DNA of 64,000 nucleotides, from assembly GCF_000213175.1 (NCBI RefSeq), contig NW_009799179.1:5801658-5865657 (forward strand), read 5' to 3'. This document shows positions 13,684-25,586 of this stretch, in pieces; the first letter of the stretch is position 1; every line of letters begins with the position of its first letter. The position numbers were made by a program, and so were the translations under genes. Under the pieces are notes generated by a model. The model ran no database searches. It saw only the letters and a list, made by a program, of their open reading frames with translations, and had not been told where the DNA came from. This DNA comes from Neurospora tetrasperma FGSC 2508 (lineage: Eukaryota; Ascomycota; Sordariomycetes; Sordariales; Sordariaceae).

Positions 13684-14649
13684 AAGAAAGGAAGGGGTAC
13701 GGCTATAGCAAGCGTCCCTTATAATTAATTTATAGTAGCCCTTCCGCTAAAAATCAGCAGCATTATAATATAGGGCGCAGGGAAGATTATTAAGATAATT
13801 AAATAGACCGTCTTATATTAAACATTTATATATATATTCAAAAATACAGTTTCCTTAGCCGGAGCCTAAATGTGGCCAAGGAAGACAGAGAAACGCCTAT
13901 ATAAGTAGACATTTAGGAAGCAAAATACTAGATCCACATCTAGCTCGAATATACCCAATCAATCGCCGCTAATTTTCTTTAGTACTAGCGCTAAAATAGG
14001 AAGTATGGGAAGGCTCTTAGCAATTCGAAATTCGTATTCAAAGGCACAACACCAACCAAAACATCACCAAATCTAACCCCTTCCGCGAATCTTTCTATTA
14101 TCTTACCTATAAACCCAACTAGACTCAGCAAACACTCTCAGAACGCTCCAATCAGTCCATATAGTCTAATTCCAACTACCCTACTATCACTAACCCCCCC
14201 CGGGGTACTATAGGGACGCCCGTAGTATAGCGGTATAAAGGACGCTCTTACTACTACTAATATAAATATATAAAGAACTCTTACATTCAACTCCTTACTA
14301 ATAACTCGTTTTTCTCTTTAAACGCTCAATTATTATACTACTAACATCTCTTAAATCCTTCTTATCTTCCAATTTGTCCGTTGTAAGTATCCGTTGTCCG
14401 GAGGAATAGGAGATATAAGACCGCCGTAAAACGTACTATCTCTCAATACCATTAACAGTTACTCTGAAAAAGGGTATACCATAAAACATTCGACTAGGGT
14501 ACACAGAATAAATCGAACTAAACTCCTTTCTTTTTTTTTTTTTTTTCTCTAAACCGGTAGTAACATTTAGCAACTTAAATTACAAATTAGAATAATCTAA
14601 ATTATAATTAATAATAAGAATAACATATTACTTTAGCCGAATAAAGAGA
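13684..14649. other. Non-coding left arm of the Helitron-bearing insertion
   Basis: No gene is seen. Positions 13,853-13,886 can fold into a hairpin with arms like TTCCTTaGCC and GGCcAAGGAA. A TATA-like tataag follows near 13,903. The stretch 13,860-14,480 is rich in CA and nearly free of TG, and a T tract lies at about 14,527-14,546. The hairpin near one edge would suit a Helitron 3' end, but it lies some 170 bp inside the edge and no CTRR end follows. Confidence 0.4.
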
Positions 14650-17600
14650 GAAAGGCTAGCGGATTATACAATTATAGTCTTCTTTTTATAAAGAAGTTCA
14701 TCTTTAACTAGTAATACTATCTTAGTACTAACCTAACCTCCAATAATAGTACATTAACGCTTAAGAGTAAGCAAATTACGACGTTCTTCTTCTTCTTTCA
14801 ATATATTATAGAAGCGCTACTCGAACTCTAAATTATCATCCTCAAAAATAATTAATATAATTAATAATTAATAATTAATAAAAATAATAAAAAAGAGAGA
14901 GAAAGAGATTGAGAATTACAAAGACTCGTTTATTATTACATCTATCTACAATAGGGACAATTACTCATCTATATTACTCTTACTAATCTATCTTCCTCTT
15001 AACTACGGTAATCTATTATTAGTACCAATACTCTTACAAAGTCTTCTACGGGGCCTTCCTCTTAAATTAACTCTACTAGAAGGAATTACACTACCAACTC
15101 TACTAGAAGGAGCTATACTTCTAACTCTTAAGCCAATTCTTAATCTAATTCTATTACCGGACGGTCTACTACAAAGTCTTAATTTAAATTTACCGCAAGG
15201 TCTACTACAGGGTTTACCGTATACTCTACGGAGCGGCCGGCCATTATTAATATCATTATTATCAATATCCCCCGGCCCGGGAAGGAGCTAGAGCCTACAA
15301 TTTGTAATTAAAGAACTACCCGGGTCACGAATATAGTATAGCGGCAATAAATAGCCGGAATACAATTATTAAAGTATACGTCTAACTATATCTATAGCTC
15401 TATACGTATAAGTCTTAATATTTCTCACACATAAAGTATCAATTTCGAAGCTCTCGTCAAACATAATACCTTCAATCGTATAAGTACAGGATATAACTAT
15501 ATATAATAGCCCAACTACAAAGTCCTTCTTCGAAATATTGTAGATAACCTTATTTAATATTTAACCCTACGCTTTATATATAGTAATAGCATATACAATA
15601 GTTAAAGGGAATTAGGTTCTCCTATAAATACAAGCTTCTTTTAAGAATTCTTAAGTAGACCGGAATATAGGTATAGTATATTCTAAGTCTTTAATATTAG
15701 GGTAATCTAGGTCCTCGAAGCAATTGGATCCTCAGTAGCAATCGAAATACACCATAATAATAAAAGGGGAATCGCCGGCTTTAGGGTATATATTATACAT
15801 CTAATCACCATCCCACACAATATTAATAACCGTACTAATCGAACTATTAACAAAACCGGCTTCAATCTATATATTCTCGGTAAGTATAATTCTACTACCC
15901 TTAACATAAATAAACTTACTATATAAATTACTAGCATCGGTATATTTAACGTCTTTAATACTATTAGGTTTATTAGTAGCTTTAATAATAAAAACTAGGC
16001 TTTTAAACTATTCCAAATACCTAAGGTTATATTTATTAATTATAATATTCATTAAGTAAATTCGTAGAGTAATGTCGAATTCGGCTTAATTAGGTACGAA
16101 TAATTTAAATTTAATACAGTTAGCTAATACCCACCAATCCTAAATAGTAAAATTATTATTTCGTAGTCCTTCTAAAGCTTTACGAAAGTCTTCCTACTCA
16201 ATACTTTATTAATGGAGAATTTATTTCAATTCGATACTCCAATCGAAATTAAAATAATAAACTCGATTACTATACTAAACCAAATCCAATTTACCTTCTA
16301 AACGCTTCCTTTTTTATTCTTCAGTCTCATTAGGAAGCCGGTCTAAATCGTCATCTTCCCTAAGCACTTTAAGAGGAGTATTGGAATCGTTGGCGAATTT
16401 AAAGGGTTCTTAGTAGAAAAGGGCCTTTTGCCTAATAGGTACTAATTAAAAGAAATCCCTAAGAAGAAGGATATTAATACTACCAAACTGCTTACTTTAA
16501 TTTTTAACGAAGGCCTAACGAAGGTGGGCGTTAATATAATATATAGTTCTTATACCTAATATAGACTTTTTATCGATAATAAAATACTTATAAAGTTTTA
16601 ATTTATTTTAAATATTAGTTAAATTAATACCTTATAGACTAACTACCCTCCAATACCGAAAGGAAACTGTAAAAGAAAATAGAGGGTATAGTCGTCAATA
16701 TTATTAGCAATAATACTAATAGGCGCAATACGAACAATAGGGGTTAGAAGGTTATATATAAAGGCTATTTCAATAAACTTATAAAATAATAGTCGGATAA
16801 AATAGGATTTTCTAGTACTACCCCGGCCGTCAACTTAAAAAAGCAACTAATTTAGAGCTTAACTATCGAATACTACTTAGTAGTAATTAATAAACTAATT
16901 GAATACTATATATTATTCAATATTAAAAGTATTGTAAATTTGTTGAGTAATAAGCTTTAGGTCAGAAAGGTTAAAGGTATTATAAGGAGATTTCTAATAA
17001 TTTACAACTAAGGGAAGGAATTCCTAGAACCTAATATAATTATTATACTAATTATAGTCGAAATCGATATTACAGCGGCTAAGAACTTCACTATTAAAAT
17101 CGTTATTATTAGGATTAATATAACGGTTAGGGTTATCTCTATAATCAAACTATTAATTAATTAGGAATTAAAGAAATAAGTAAGGAATATAATACTTACC
17201 TTACAATTCCTTCCTAACTAAGCTCATCCGGTTCCTCTTCTTAACTAAATAGCTCAAACTCTTCTTCTAGCTCAGCATTAGGGAGCTTACCGTAATAATC
17301 ATTAGGGTAATCTAGTTCATTAATATATTATTTACAACAAGCTAAATAAGTATCCCCTAATAACTTATAGTAAATACTATTAACAATATAAATATTAGCC
17401 GGATACTAATAAGGATAATACAATATAAGTTTAACCCGGATGAAATTTTGCTAATTATTTTCATACTTATAGATAGGGAAGTAGTTAATTACCCTCTATC
17501 TCGCACGATCTATCAAAAGCCTAGAATGTAAGCTAATACAATCGAACTAAGTAACAAACTTAAAGAAGGATTTTTAGATATAGTATTCTTTTCAATTTAT

Positions 17601-20600
17601 ATACTTCTAATAGATTAACTGGGTTTACCGAACTTCGTTGGCCGTATTCATATAAATACTACCTTTACCCTCATTATTATTACTACTAACTACGGCTACT
17701 ACTACTCTTCCTCCCTCGGGATTATAAATAATAATACCTCGGTTATTTCGAAGGTAGCAATCTACTATAACTACTATACAGCTATTATTATAAAGAGGAA
17801 GGTTAAAAAGAAGGTAGTAGACTTCTTAAATTAATTAATCCCTTTTAGTAATAAGCTTATTTATAAATTTTGTAATAAATTACTTAATTAAATTCCTAGC
17901 CGTAATTTGAAGAATAATCTCCGTAGCAATCTCGTTGTAAGACTTCGTCCTTTTTTCGGCTTTCGAAACGTATTTAGCTACGTAATTAAATATAGTATTT
18001 ATACTAGTATATAGTTGAATATTTATATTAGCCATCCACCTAAATATAATAAAAGGATTGTACTAATTGAAAATACTATTATTTTGTCAGCTATCGAATA
18101 GCTAAAACCTAGGGTTAATACGGGTAGTAAGTAGAGAGTATTTATAAAGCTTCCTAGTAAAATAAAAGCAGTAAACCTTCTATTTGGGGATAGGGAGTTT
18201 GAAATCCGGAATTTGCTAGTCTCTAGGAAGGGCTCGGACTTACCAGCGTACTTAGAGGTAATAAGTATTATTATAAATATATCTTTACATACAATTAATT
18301 ATAGCTATAAATTCTTTGAAAGTAGGCTGAATAGTATCTATCCTTCTATTTAAAATATTATTACGTTTATTGTAGTATTTTAGAACACGACTAATGGGGA
18401 CTAGCTAATTTTAGGCCTTATATTAATTGCTAATAGTAGTAACAACGCTAGGAGGAGGGCCTTCTAAATCTTTACCCTTACTAAATTAAACCTCAATTAA
18501 CTATTCAATACCTTCAAATATAAGATTCTATACAGTAATATATAAACCCTATATTTTAATAATTTCTTGTCGAATTTCTAAATTTCTCAAATCTAGGGTA
18601 TTAATATTATTAACCTAATATACTCTATCAATATAGCTAGTACTTCGTACTTAGAATTCTAGCTGCTATTAGAAGTTATCGAATTTGAACTTGGGCATTA
18701 ATATATACTCTTTAAATAATTCAAAACGCCGAATAAAATAATATATAGCAATATAAGGGTTATTAAAAATATTAGTCTTAAATATATAATAACGATTATT
18801 ATTGTTAGAAATCAACTATTACTTATAGTTGGGTATATACTTTACTAGACTTTCCTAATATAAATCGGTAATATTAAAAATCAGAAACATTACTAACATA
18901 CCCAAAAAATTAATATAGGAAGCTAACTTATATAACCGTTAAATCTAGTAAGACCGTATACCTCGAATTATATTAGTAAATTATATAATTAAATTAAGAA
19001 GACTCTATACTTCTTTTAATTAAACTTCGAAATATTCTTCAAATTACTGTTAATTAACGAAAGCTTTAAAATTAAATTTAGTATTACGGATATAAAAAGC
19101 GCTTTTACTATATATTTAACTACACATTAAGGAATTAAAGGCAACGTATCGAAATCTCTTATATCGGGCAAATCTACCATTATACCACCGTATTGTATAA
19201 TAGATATATATATTATATTTAACCTTCCTTATACGAAGGTTGAAATATTCAACTTAACTACGGGGGTAAAGACTAGGAAATACCTAAAATAGCAATACCT
19301 AATTACACCGGAATTCGTTAATCGGTTAATTATACAAAGGGCCTTATTAAATATAATAGTATTTAAGCGGGGGAGCCGGAGCCGGGGCCGGAGCTAGGTC
19401 GGTAGCTAAGGGTTCCGGAGCCGGAAGCGGAGCAAGACCTAAATATCCTTCCTACTAACTTATAAGTTCTTCTTATTAACCTATAGGTTCCTTCTACTAA
19501 CTTACAAATTATCCTTTAGGCCTTACAAGTTGTAGTACTTAACCTAGAGGTTATTATTAATTATCCAGTGCATTTACAAATTCAATTGGTAGAAAGTTGG
19601 AGTCTAGTATTTAATCCCTACAAAACTATACCCTAAATTAATCAATATCCCTAAGAGTACTACCTAGTATATTAAGAGCTATACTAACCTCCATTTCATC
19701 GGCTTCTCGTAAGATCTCCTCGAATCTCTCTTCTTATAATATATCGAAATCTTCAATAACAATATCGTTTATTAGAATATTAGCCACATCATCTATTATA
19801 TCCCCGTCTTCTAATAAAGTATTGAGCCGCTTTTATATAATTTCAATATTTAAATACCTAGGGTAATTATCTTTTAAAAACCGAAGCTATATATTAATCT
19901 TATAGTGGTTAACTTTAAATTCCTTATATATACAGTTAAAGTTAGGGTAGTTCTAAGTATTTCGTAACTATAATAAAACGATATCGACTTCTTCGGGTAA
20001 TCTAAGTAATTAGTAACAAACGTAAGAAATATTACGAAGGAAGTTAATACAATAACCCCTATATTTTCATTACTAACGGCCGAAAGTATAAATATTAATA
20101 TAAACGTAGACTTATACAATTAGTATTTCCTCTACTAAATTAAGAGGTAGTAGCTAATATTTGTCGGTATTAAGATTAAAAGTACTAAAGTCTATATTAT
20201 TGGCCGTAGTATATTTAAAAGGTTCGCCCGGTCGGAGGTTCGTATTAATACGCTAATACTACTTATAAATATCCTAATCGCCAACTCTAATAAACTTTAA
20301 ATTGAACCACTTCTCTTTATAACAATAATATTCTTTTATAACCTCGGTAGTTAATATAACTTAATAATTAAAAATATATTAATAATTAATATCAATAATA
20401 GCCCGGGCATTTATATCGCTGTTAAACACAGGGTCGCACTTAAATTCAATACCGGGGAGGCCGGGAAATTAAACGCCGGGAGGCTGAGGTAATTATAGTA
20501 GTCTAGGACCGCGTAGCCGACCTCGTCTCTATTATAAAGCGCCGAATTAGTATTAGGATTAGGATTAGGACTAGGATTAAATTTACAGAAGACTATAGTC

Positions 20601-22420
20601 TTATACAAAGTTATCAATATTAAATATAACGCTTAAATTATTAAGAGGATTATATATTTGCAAACGGGGTTTAATTTAAAATAAATTATTATTATCGTCG
20701 TCAAAATAATAGAAATTATTAGAATTATTATAGTCTACTTCGTCTCTATACAATAGTTCCCAATACTATTTACAATAATTACATTCAATACCGTATTTAT
20801 TAAAGAAATCTATCCGTTGAAAATCTTAATAACAATTAAAATAAACTTTATTTTCTTCTCAAATATTATAATTAAGATTAGTATAAATATATACTATACA
20901 AAATCCAGTAATAGGATCCTTATTAATAGGGCGCCGTACTAATCCATATACCGGGTAGAAGAAGTAGGGTATCTCTTCGTTAGGTTAAATATTAACATTG
21001 TTATTGTCAGTAAATTACATTAAGAGATTAGGACTAACTAGGCACTAATCCCTAACTCTTTCTAAGTATAATAAATAGTAGTCCCATTCTAGGAAATTAT
21101 AAGTTATATAATTTAGACGGTTAGCTACACTATTATAGATAGAATAGACTTTACGTTAGGAATTGAGGTTATATTACATAAATAATTAACAAAGTATACA
21201 ATTGCTGGTAACAGGATTACATTTACTATTATATTAAGAATAATAATAATTCGGATAGATAAATCGTTAATTATTATTATATATAATATAATTGCCCGTA
21301 GTTAAGTTCTAGTCTATAATCGGTCGAATAATATAACAAATTAGGCAAATAAAACGGTCATCGCTATTATAGAATCGATAGGAGCCTATAGTAGGGTTAT
21401 AGTCGGCGATAGGAAGTATAAAATAACAACAATAGTATATAAATCGAACAGAATCCGGCTCACTAGCGCCCGATTCCAAATCAGGATATTATTAGGCAAT
21501 TAATATAACCAATAAGGGAGTAGGTATAATATTTTATTCTCGATTACACTTCCTAAGGCAATAATTACATTAAATCCAATCTCTCTCCAAACGGGCTTAA
21601 ACAATCTCTTCGTTATCCTATTAAAGAAGGAGGGTATTAATAAATAATAAAGTAATTTAAGAACGGAAGACATACCTATAAATACAACCCACCTATTTTA
21701 TATTAGATATCCTACTTAGTAAAACTAACTTTAAACTTAATAAATTAATATTAAAGAATATATATCTTAAAGCGTAAAGTACTAGTAGTAGTAAACTAAG
21801 TATCAACTTATAAAAGCTACAAAGACTAAAACGAACGATTAATTGGCCGTTCCAAACTAACTCTCTAAACTAATTAGGGTTAAACTATCTATTAACATTA
21901 AAATTATTAGATTTATAGTAGGAGGGGTTAGGGAGACTATTATAATTAATATTATTTAACCTTAAACTCTTAACGCATAACTATATAAGGTCCGAATTCC
22001 CCTTATTACTATTACTACCGTTCGAAGTCCAACAACTCTTATATAGAAATATTAACATCCTCACTATCAAAACATTAACAGGGATTCAAACGTTAAAATA
22101 CCGGGGGTTACTAAGGTTTAGGTTACTAGATTTACCAAAGGGGCAAATTCTCAAAGATTTATTACTGGGAGGTATTATTAAAATATTCTATAACCTCTAA
22201 CAACGCAAATCTCCTATTACAAAATCGGGTATAGGTATCTTCCAATAATAATATCAAAGCGGCTTCGGGACCTCATTTATCGTCGGTAGAAGGATTAGGG
22301 ACGGTAGGATTGCCGGAGGTATTAGGATTAATAGTATTAAAATTAGTAGCAAATCGCAAGCTTAATACTATTCAACATCGTTAAAATCGATTCTAAAAAG
22401 AGACAAAAGGTTAATTATTC
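14650..22420 (-). pseudogene. Helitron Rep/helicase (Helitron_like_N plus PIF1-type helicase), RIP-inactivated
   Basis: Would encode the rolling-circle replicase/helicase of a Helitron. From the N-terminus (right) the minus strand shows: a Ser/Thr/Pro/Asn-rich start about 22,370-22,130; a Cys-rich region about 21,650-20,740 with pairs such as C-N-Y-C and C-L-I-C; a linker with 7-residue repeats and an Ala-Pro run (about 19,560-19,370); the Helitron_like_N block near 18,920-18,856 (L-G-M-L-V-M-F-L-I-F-N-I-T-D-L-Y, close to the usual C-P-T-L-F-x-T-F-S-A-A-D-L-H); an acidic stretch about 17,395-17,218; then a PIF1-type helicase: Walker A remnant V-D-G-R-G-S-T-R-K-S near 16,840-16,805, A-P-x-x-x-x-A-N-N-I-D near 16,745-16,680, I-I-D-K-K-S-I near 16,590-16,555 (from D-E-K-S-M) and the last motifs about 15,600-15,485 (D-F-V-V-G-L-L-Y). 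Breaks are nearly all CAA/CAG-to-stop and CAT-to-TAT; Cys and Trp are largely kept, so only one strand was hit. I did not find the H-U-H or catalytic Tyr motifs. At 7.8 kb it is long for the family. Confidence 0.75.
19370..19560 (-). repeat. Coding minisatellite and Ala-Pro linker inside the Helitron gene
   Basis: About five imperfect 21-bp units (19,440-19,560; on the + strand variants of ctactaacttataagtt) translate on the minus strand to 7-residue repeats of the type E-P-I-G-Q-Q-x. They are followed by a GC-rich run (19,370-19,440) reading L-A-P-A-P-A-P-A-P-P. This patch stays GC-rich because it has almost no CA on the coding strand for RIP to attack. It looks like a flexible spacer between the Cys-rich N-terminal region and the Helitron_like_N domain. 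Confidence 0.6.
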
Positions 22421-23379
22421 AAAATACAGCCTATTACTAATAGCTAGCCAGCTAGTATTATTTAAATCGTACCCGCAACCCCCTACGGCTCGGATTATAA
22501 TATTACCCACAAATAGGCATCCTATTCACCCGTAGGTAATAAAACAATACGGCATACTAGGATTCCATTAGTAGGAGTTATACATTTTAAAGGATTTACC
22601 GTTAAATGAATAATACTAATTAACTAATAGGCCAATAGAAAGGGAAATAATAGATTGGGTAATAATAATAATAAAGGGGAAAAATAACTTACTAAAATAC
22701 ATTTATTATAGCAAACGTTATAAGTAACCGTAAGGAAGTTTAGATTATTCTTACCAAAAAAATACTAATATTAGCTTCTTTTTACTACAACTGTAATATT
22801 AGCGAATTTAACTCTACTCTTAATTACCGGGAGGCGGCACTTAATTAGGATTAAACTCCATCTTAAATAAATATTAGATTAATTAACTAAATAACTAAAT
22901 AACTAAATAACTAAATTATTTAATAGGATAATTAATTGATTAAATAATAGATTAATTAAATAATTAAAAGACAAATTAATTAAATAATTGAATAATTAAA
23001 TAACTAAAGGATTAATAGAAATCGTTAATCTTATCACTCTAGTCCTAATTATTCTCGTAATTATTATCCTAATCCACATCGATAACCTATTTCCAAAGGT
23101 CTATAATAATATTTCTAAACCTAGAAAGGTAAGTAAGTAAAATTAAATTTTTTACCCTTCTAACTTCGTTCCAATAACCTACGTACCGTTAATTAGGTAC
23201 CCCGTAGGATAATATAGGATAGTAGTAATATTAAATATCAATATCGGATATCGATATTGGGTAGTAATAATATATACGGATATTGTATTAATAAAATCGA
23301 GAATACGGGTAAGTTTATACAAATTAAATATTAGTAAATAGTTAAATAAATATTTAGGAGGAAGGAGGGAAGGGGGGGG
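22421..23379. other. Gene-free stretch left of the assembly gap
   Basis: AT-rich, with the octamer repeat and a palindromic patch around 23,237-23,262 (aatatcaatatcggatatcgatattgg). It ends in a purine-rich run and a G tract at the gap edge. I see no gene. Confidence 0.5.
22885..22918. repeat. Short tandem repeat (aactaaat)n
   Basis: About four copies of the octamer aactaaat, leading into a longer run of related AT-rich sequence to about 23,000. It lies upstream of the Helitron gene on the minus strand. Confidence 0.6.
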
Positions 23380-24171
23380 NNNNNNNNNNNNNNNNNNNNN
23401 NNNNNNNNNNNNNNNNNNNNNNNNNNNNNNNNNNNNNNNNNNNNNNNNNNNNNNNNNNNNNNNNNNNNNNNNNNNNNNNNNNNNNNNNNNNNNNNNNNNN
23501 NNNNNNNNNNNNNNNNNNNNNNNNNNNNNNNNNNNNNNNNNNNNNNNNNNNNNNNNNNNNNNNNNNNNNNNNNNNNNNNNNNNNNNNNNNNNNNNNNNNN
23601 NNNNNNNNNNNNNNNNNNNNNNNNNNNNNNNNNNNNNNNNNNNNNNNNNNNNNNNNNNNNNNNNNNNNNNNNNNNNNNNNNNNNNNNNNNNNNNNNNNNN
23701 NNNNNNNNNNNNNNNNNNNNNNNNNNNNNNNNNNNNNNNNNNNNNNNNNNNNNNNNNNNNNNNNNNNNNNNNNNNNNNNNNNNNNNNNNNNNNNNNNNNN
23801 NNNNNNNNNNNNNNNNNNNNNNNNNNNNNNNNNNNNNNNNNNNNNNNNNNNNNNNNNNNNNNNNNNNNNNNNNNNNNNNNNNNNNNNNNNNNNNNNNNNN
23901 NNNNNNNNNNNNNNNNNNNNNNNNNNNNNNNNNNNNNNNNNNNNNNNNNNNNNNNNNNNNNNNNNNNNNNNNNNNNNNNNNNNNNNNNNNNNNNNNNNNN
24001 NNNNNNNNNNNNNNNNNNNNNNNNNNNNNNNNNNNNNNNNNNNNNNNNNNNNNNNNNNNNNNNNNNNNNNNNNNNNNNNNNNNNNNNNNNNNNNNNNNNN
24101 NNNNNNNNNNNNNNNNNNNNNNNNNNNNNNNNNNNNNNNNNNNNNNNNNNNNNNNNNNNNNNNNNNNNNNN
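23380..24171. other. Assembly gap (792 N)
   Basis: All bases are N. The gap is bordered by G runs on both sides (about 23,371-23,379 and 24,172-24,178), suggesting a G-rich or G-quadruplex-forming tract that stopped assembly. Any open frame drawn across it is an artefact. Confidence 0.99.
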
Positions 24172-24930
24172 GGGGGGGCTTACTGCCAGCCGGCTAAATA
24201 ACCGATACATTTTACCCCGGGTACTAAAAGATGCTGAAATGCGTATCTATAGTAGTAATATTAATAGTAAATAGGAGAAGGGGAAATACGAGGAAGTAAA
24301 TTAACCCGGTTTTAAACCATTCGTATAACGTTTAGTTTTGGTAGCGAATAACTACTTTAGGAAGCAACATTATTAATAAGTAAATAGTTAAACCTAAATT
24401 ACTGTAGAATAGTATTGAGGTTAAAAGATATCTAATATTAAGTATTGAGGTTAATATTAAATATAAAATATTGAATGTAATAAGGAGGAGAGAATTTAAA
24501 AATCGAAAGGCGGGGGGAGCCAAATTCTTATACCCTTCTAGGAGGGAGCCAATAGGTACTAGAAATTTCCGTCGGTCTAGCTAACAATCGGATTTATAGT
24601 AGGGTCGATAGGTAAATAGTATCGCGACTACTTTATTAATATTAAGAAATAAAAGGTAGTAGGATAATTTAAAATAGCAGTCGTTAGTAGTATTATACCT
24701 TCTTTAATAAGGCTTACAAACGAGGAAGTAACGGGCAATTAAATATACTTTACTAATAGTCGTACAAACGGTTGTATAATCGTTTGAAAGCTTCAAATCA
24801 ATAAATATCAATAATTCCAAATAATTCCTAATATTACACAATAGATATAGCAATAAAAATATATTAGTATTAATGAAAGAGTATTAATATTATTAATTAA
24901 AAGTAATAGACTTAGCGATAATATAAATAG
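24172..24930. other. Gene-free stretch right of the gap with a small duplication
   Basis: AT-rich. The phrase agtattgaggtta occurs twice about 30 bp apart near 24,410-24,460. I see no convincing gene; it separates the gap from the Ser/Pro/Gly repeat. Confidence 0.45.
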
Positions 24931-24934
24931 TAGT

Positions 24935-25075
24935 ATAACCGGTACACCGGTTACCGGGAGTACTAAATTTGCCGGGAGTATTAGACTTACCAGGAATATT
25001 AGAATTACTAGGAGTACTAGACTTCCGCTTAGCGGAACTACCAAACTTACTAGGAATATTAGACAGCCGGGAACC
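24935..25075 (-). repeat. Minisatellite encoding a Ser/Pro/Gly/Lys repeat
   Basis: Imperfect 18-bp units on the + strand (variants of ggagtattagacttaccg). In one minus-strand frame they read as a low-complexity run with units like S-N-T-P-G-K and S-T-P-G-N, open over about 60 codons. This may be a disordered part of the same protein as the Cys/Arg/Gly-rich ORF just upstream (25,339-25,530), but a frame change or intron would be needed to join them, and I do not claim it. Confidence 0.5.
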
Positions 25076-25338
25076 CGCGCCACAATCGCATATAGAATTA
25101 CAAAACGGTTGCGCAACTATTTAACGGGATTTCATTTACAATACTACGCAAAGCGTATTTTACACTACATTTTAATACAAATAATATAAGGGATATAGTT
25201 AATTAAGTTCTATCAAATAATATTTTTTGTATTCTAATATATACAATTAATATATAGATACGGATGTCCGAATATTTTAAATATAGTACTATCTACACAT
25301 ACTATTAAAACCGTATCTTGCTTGGCGCTAAGAGTTGC

Positions 25339-25530
25339 CTATTTAGGACTGCCAAAGCGTGCTAAGACGGGTAATTTTCTACATTCTGGCCTATTATAGA
25401 TAGAACCACCGCGCCTTCCTCGCGACGATGTAGGGCCTATAGCACCACGACCTCTAGTATAGGGTCTTCGACAGCTATAACACTTTTGGGCCCCGGACAT
25501 CGCTCTCTCGTAAGGGCATAGGCGTTTCAA
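25339..25530 (-). CDS. Small Cys/Arg/Gly-rich ORF, unidentified
   Basis: A 63-codon open frame from ATG to stop. The sequence has a single C-x2-C pair followed by a basic stretch (C-Y-S-C-R-R-P-Y-T-R-G-R-G-A-I-G) and an R-G-R-R-G-G box, the sort of composition seen in nucleic-acid-binding tails. A relative lies on the + strand at about 30,740-30,900, beside interstitial TTAGGG repeats, with the same order of cysteine/arginine/glycine boxes. The ORF begins 56 bp inside the right edge of the 11.9-kb insertion, upstream of the Helitron gene and on the same strand, so it may be a first exon or accessory gene of that element. An alternative start is the second Met at codon 11. It is largely free of RIP damage. 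Function unknown. Confidence 0.45.
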   Translation of the reverse strand: MKRLCPYERAMSGAQKCYSCRRPYTRGRGAIGPTSSRGRRGGSIYNRPECRKLPVLARFGSPK

Positions 25531-25586
25531 TAAAACGATTAGTAGTACGAACGAAGGAGTCTAATTTTTAATTATATCCGGCCAAG

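Larger units (their letters stand above)
13684..25586 (-). mobile_element. 11.9-kb insertion carrying a Helitron Rep/helicase
   Basis: The + strand LINE breaks at 13,683 and resumes at 25,587, so all between is one insertion or a stack of them. It holds on the minus strand a large RIP-damaged Helitron Rep/helicase gene (about 22,420-14,650), a short Cys/Arg/Gly-rich ORF 56 bp inside its right edge, and a gap of Ns. The five bases ctatt occur on both sides (13,679-13,683 and 25,587-25,591); Helitrons normally insert between A and T without duplication, so this may be chance or mean the block is not a single Helitron. No inverted repeats link the ends, and no clear 5'-TC or CTRR-3' terminus is visible. 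CA is common and TG almost absent on the + strand throughout, unlike the LINEs around it. Confidence 0.65.

Noticed and set aside
15707-15937. 76-codon hydrophobic frame (-)
   Set aside because: Wrong frame of the Helitron helicase region; hydrophobicity comes from AT-rich codons.
19874-20119. 81-codon frame (-), and 20,411-20,617 (-)
   Set aside because: Chance open stretches in the RIPed Helitron gene, without own starts or domains.
23179-24210. 343-codon minus-strand frame
   Set aside because: It is open only because it crosses the run of Ns.
13684-25586. Terminal inverted repeats for the 11.9-kb block
   Set aside because: I compared both edges by eye and found no inverted match, so a classic TIR transposon is not supported.
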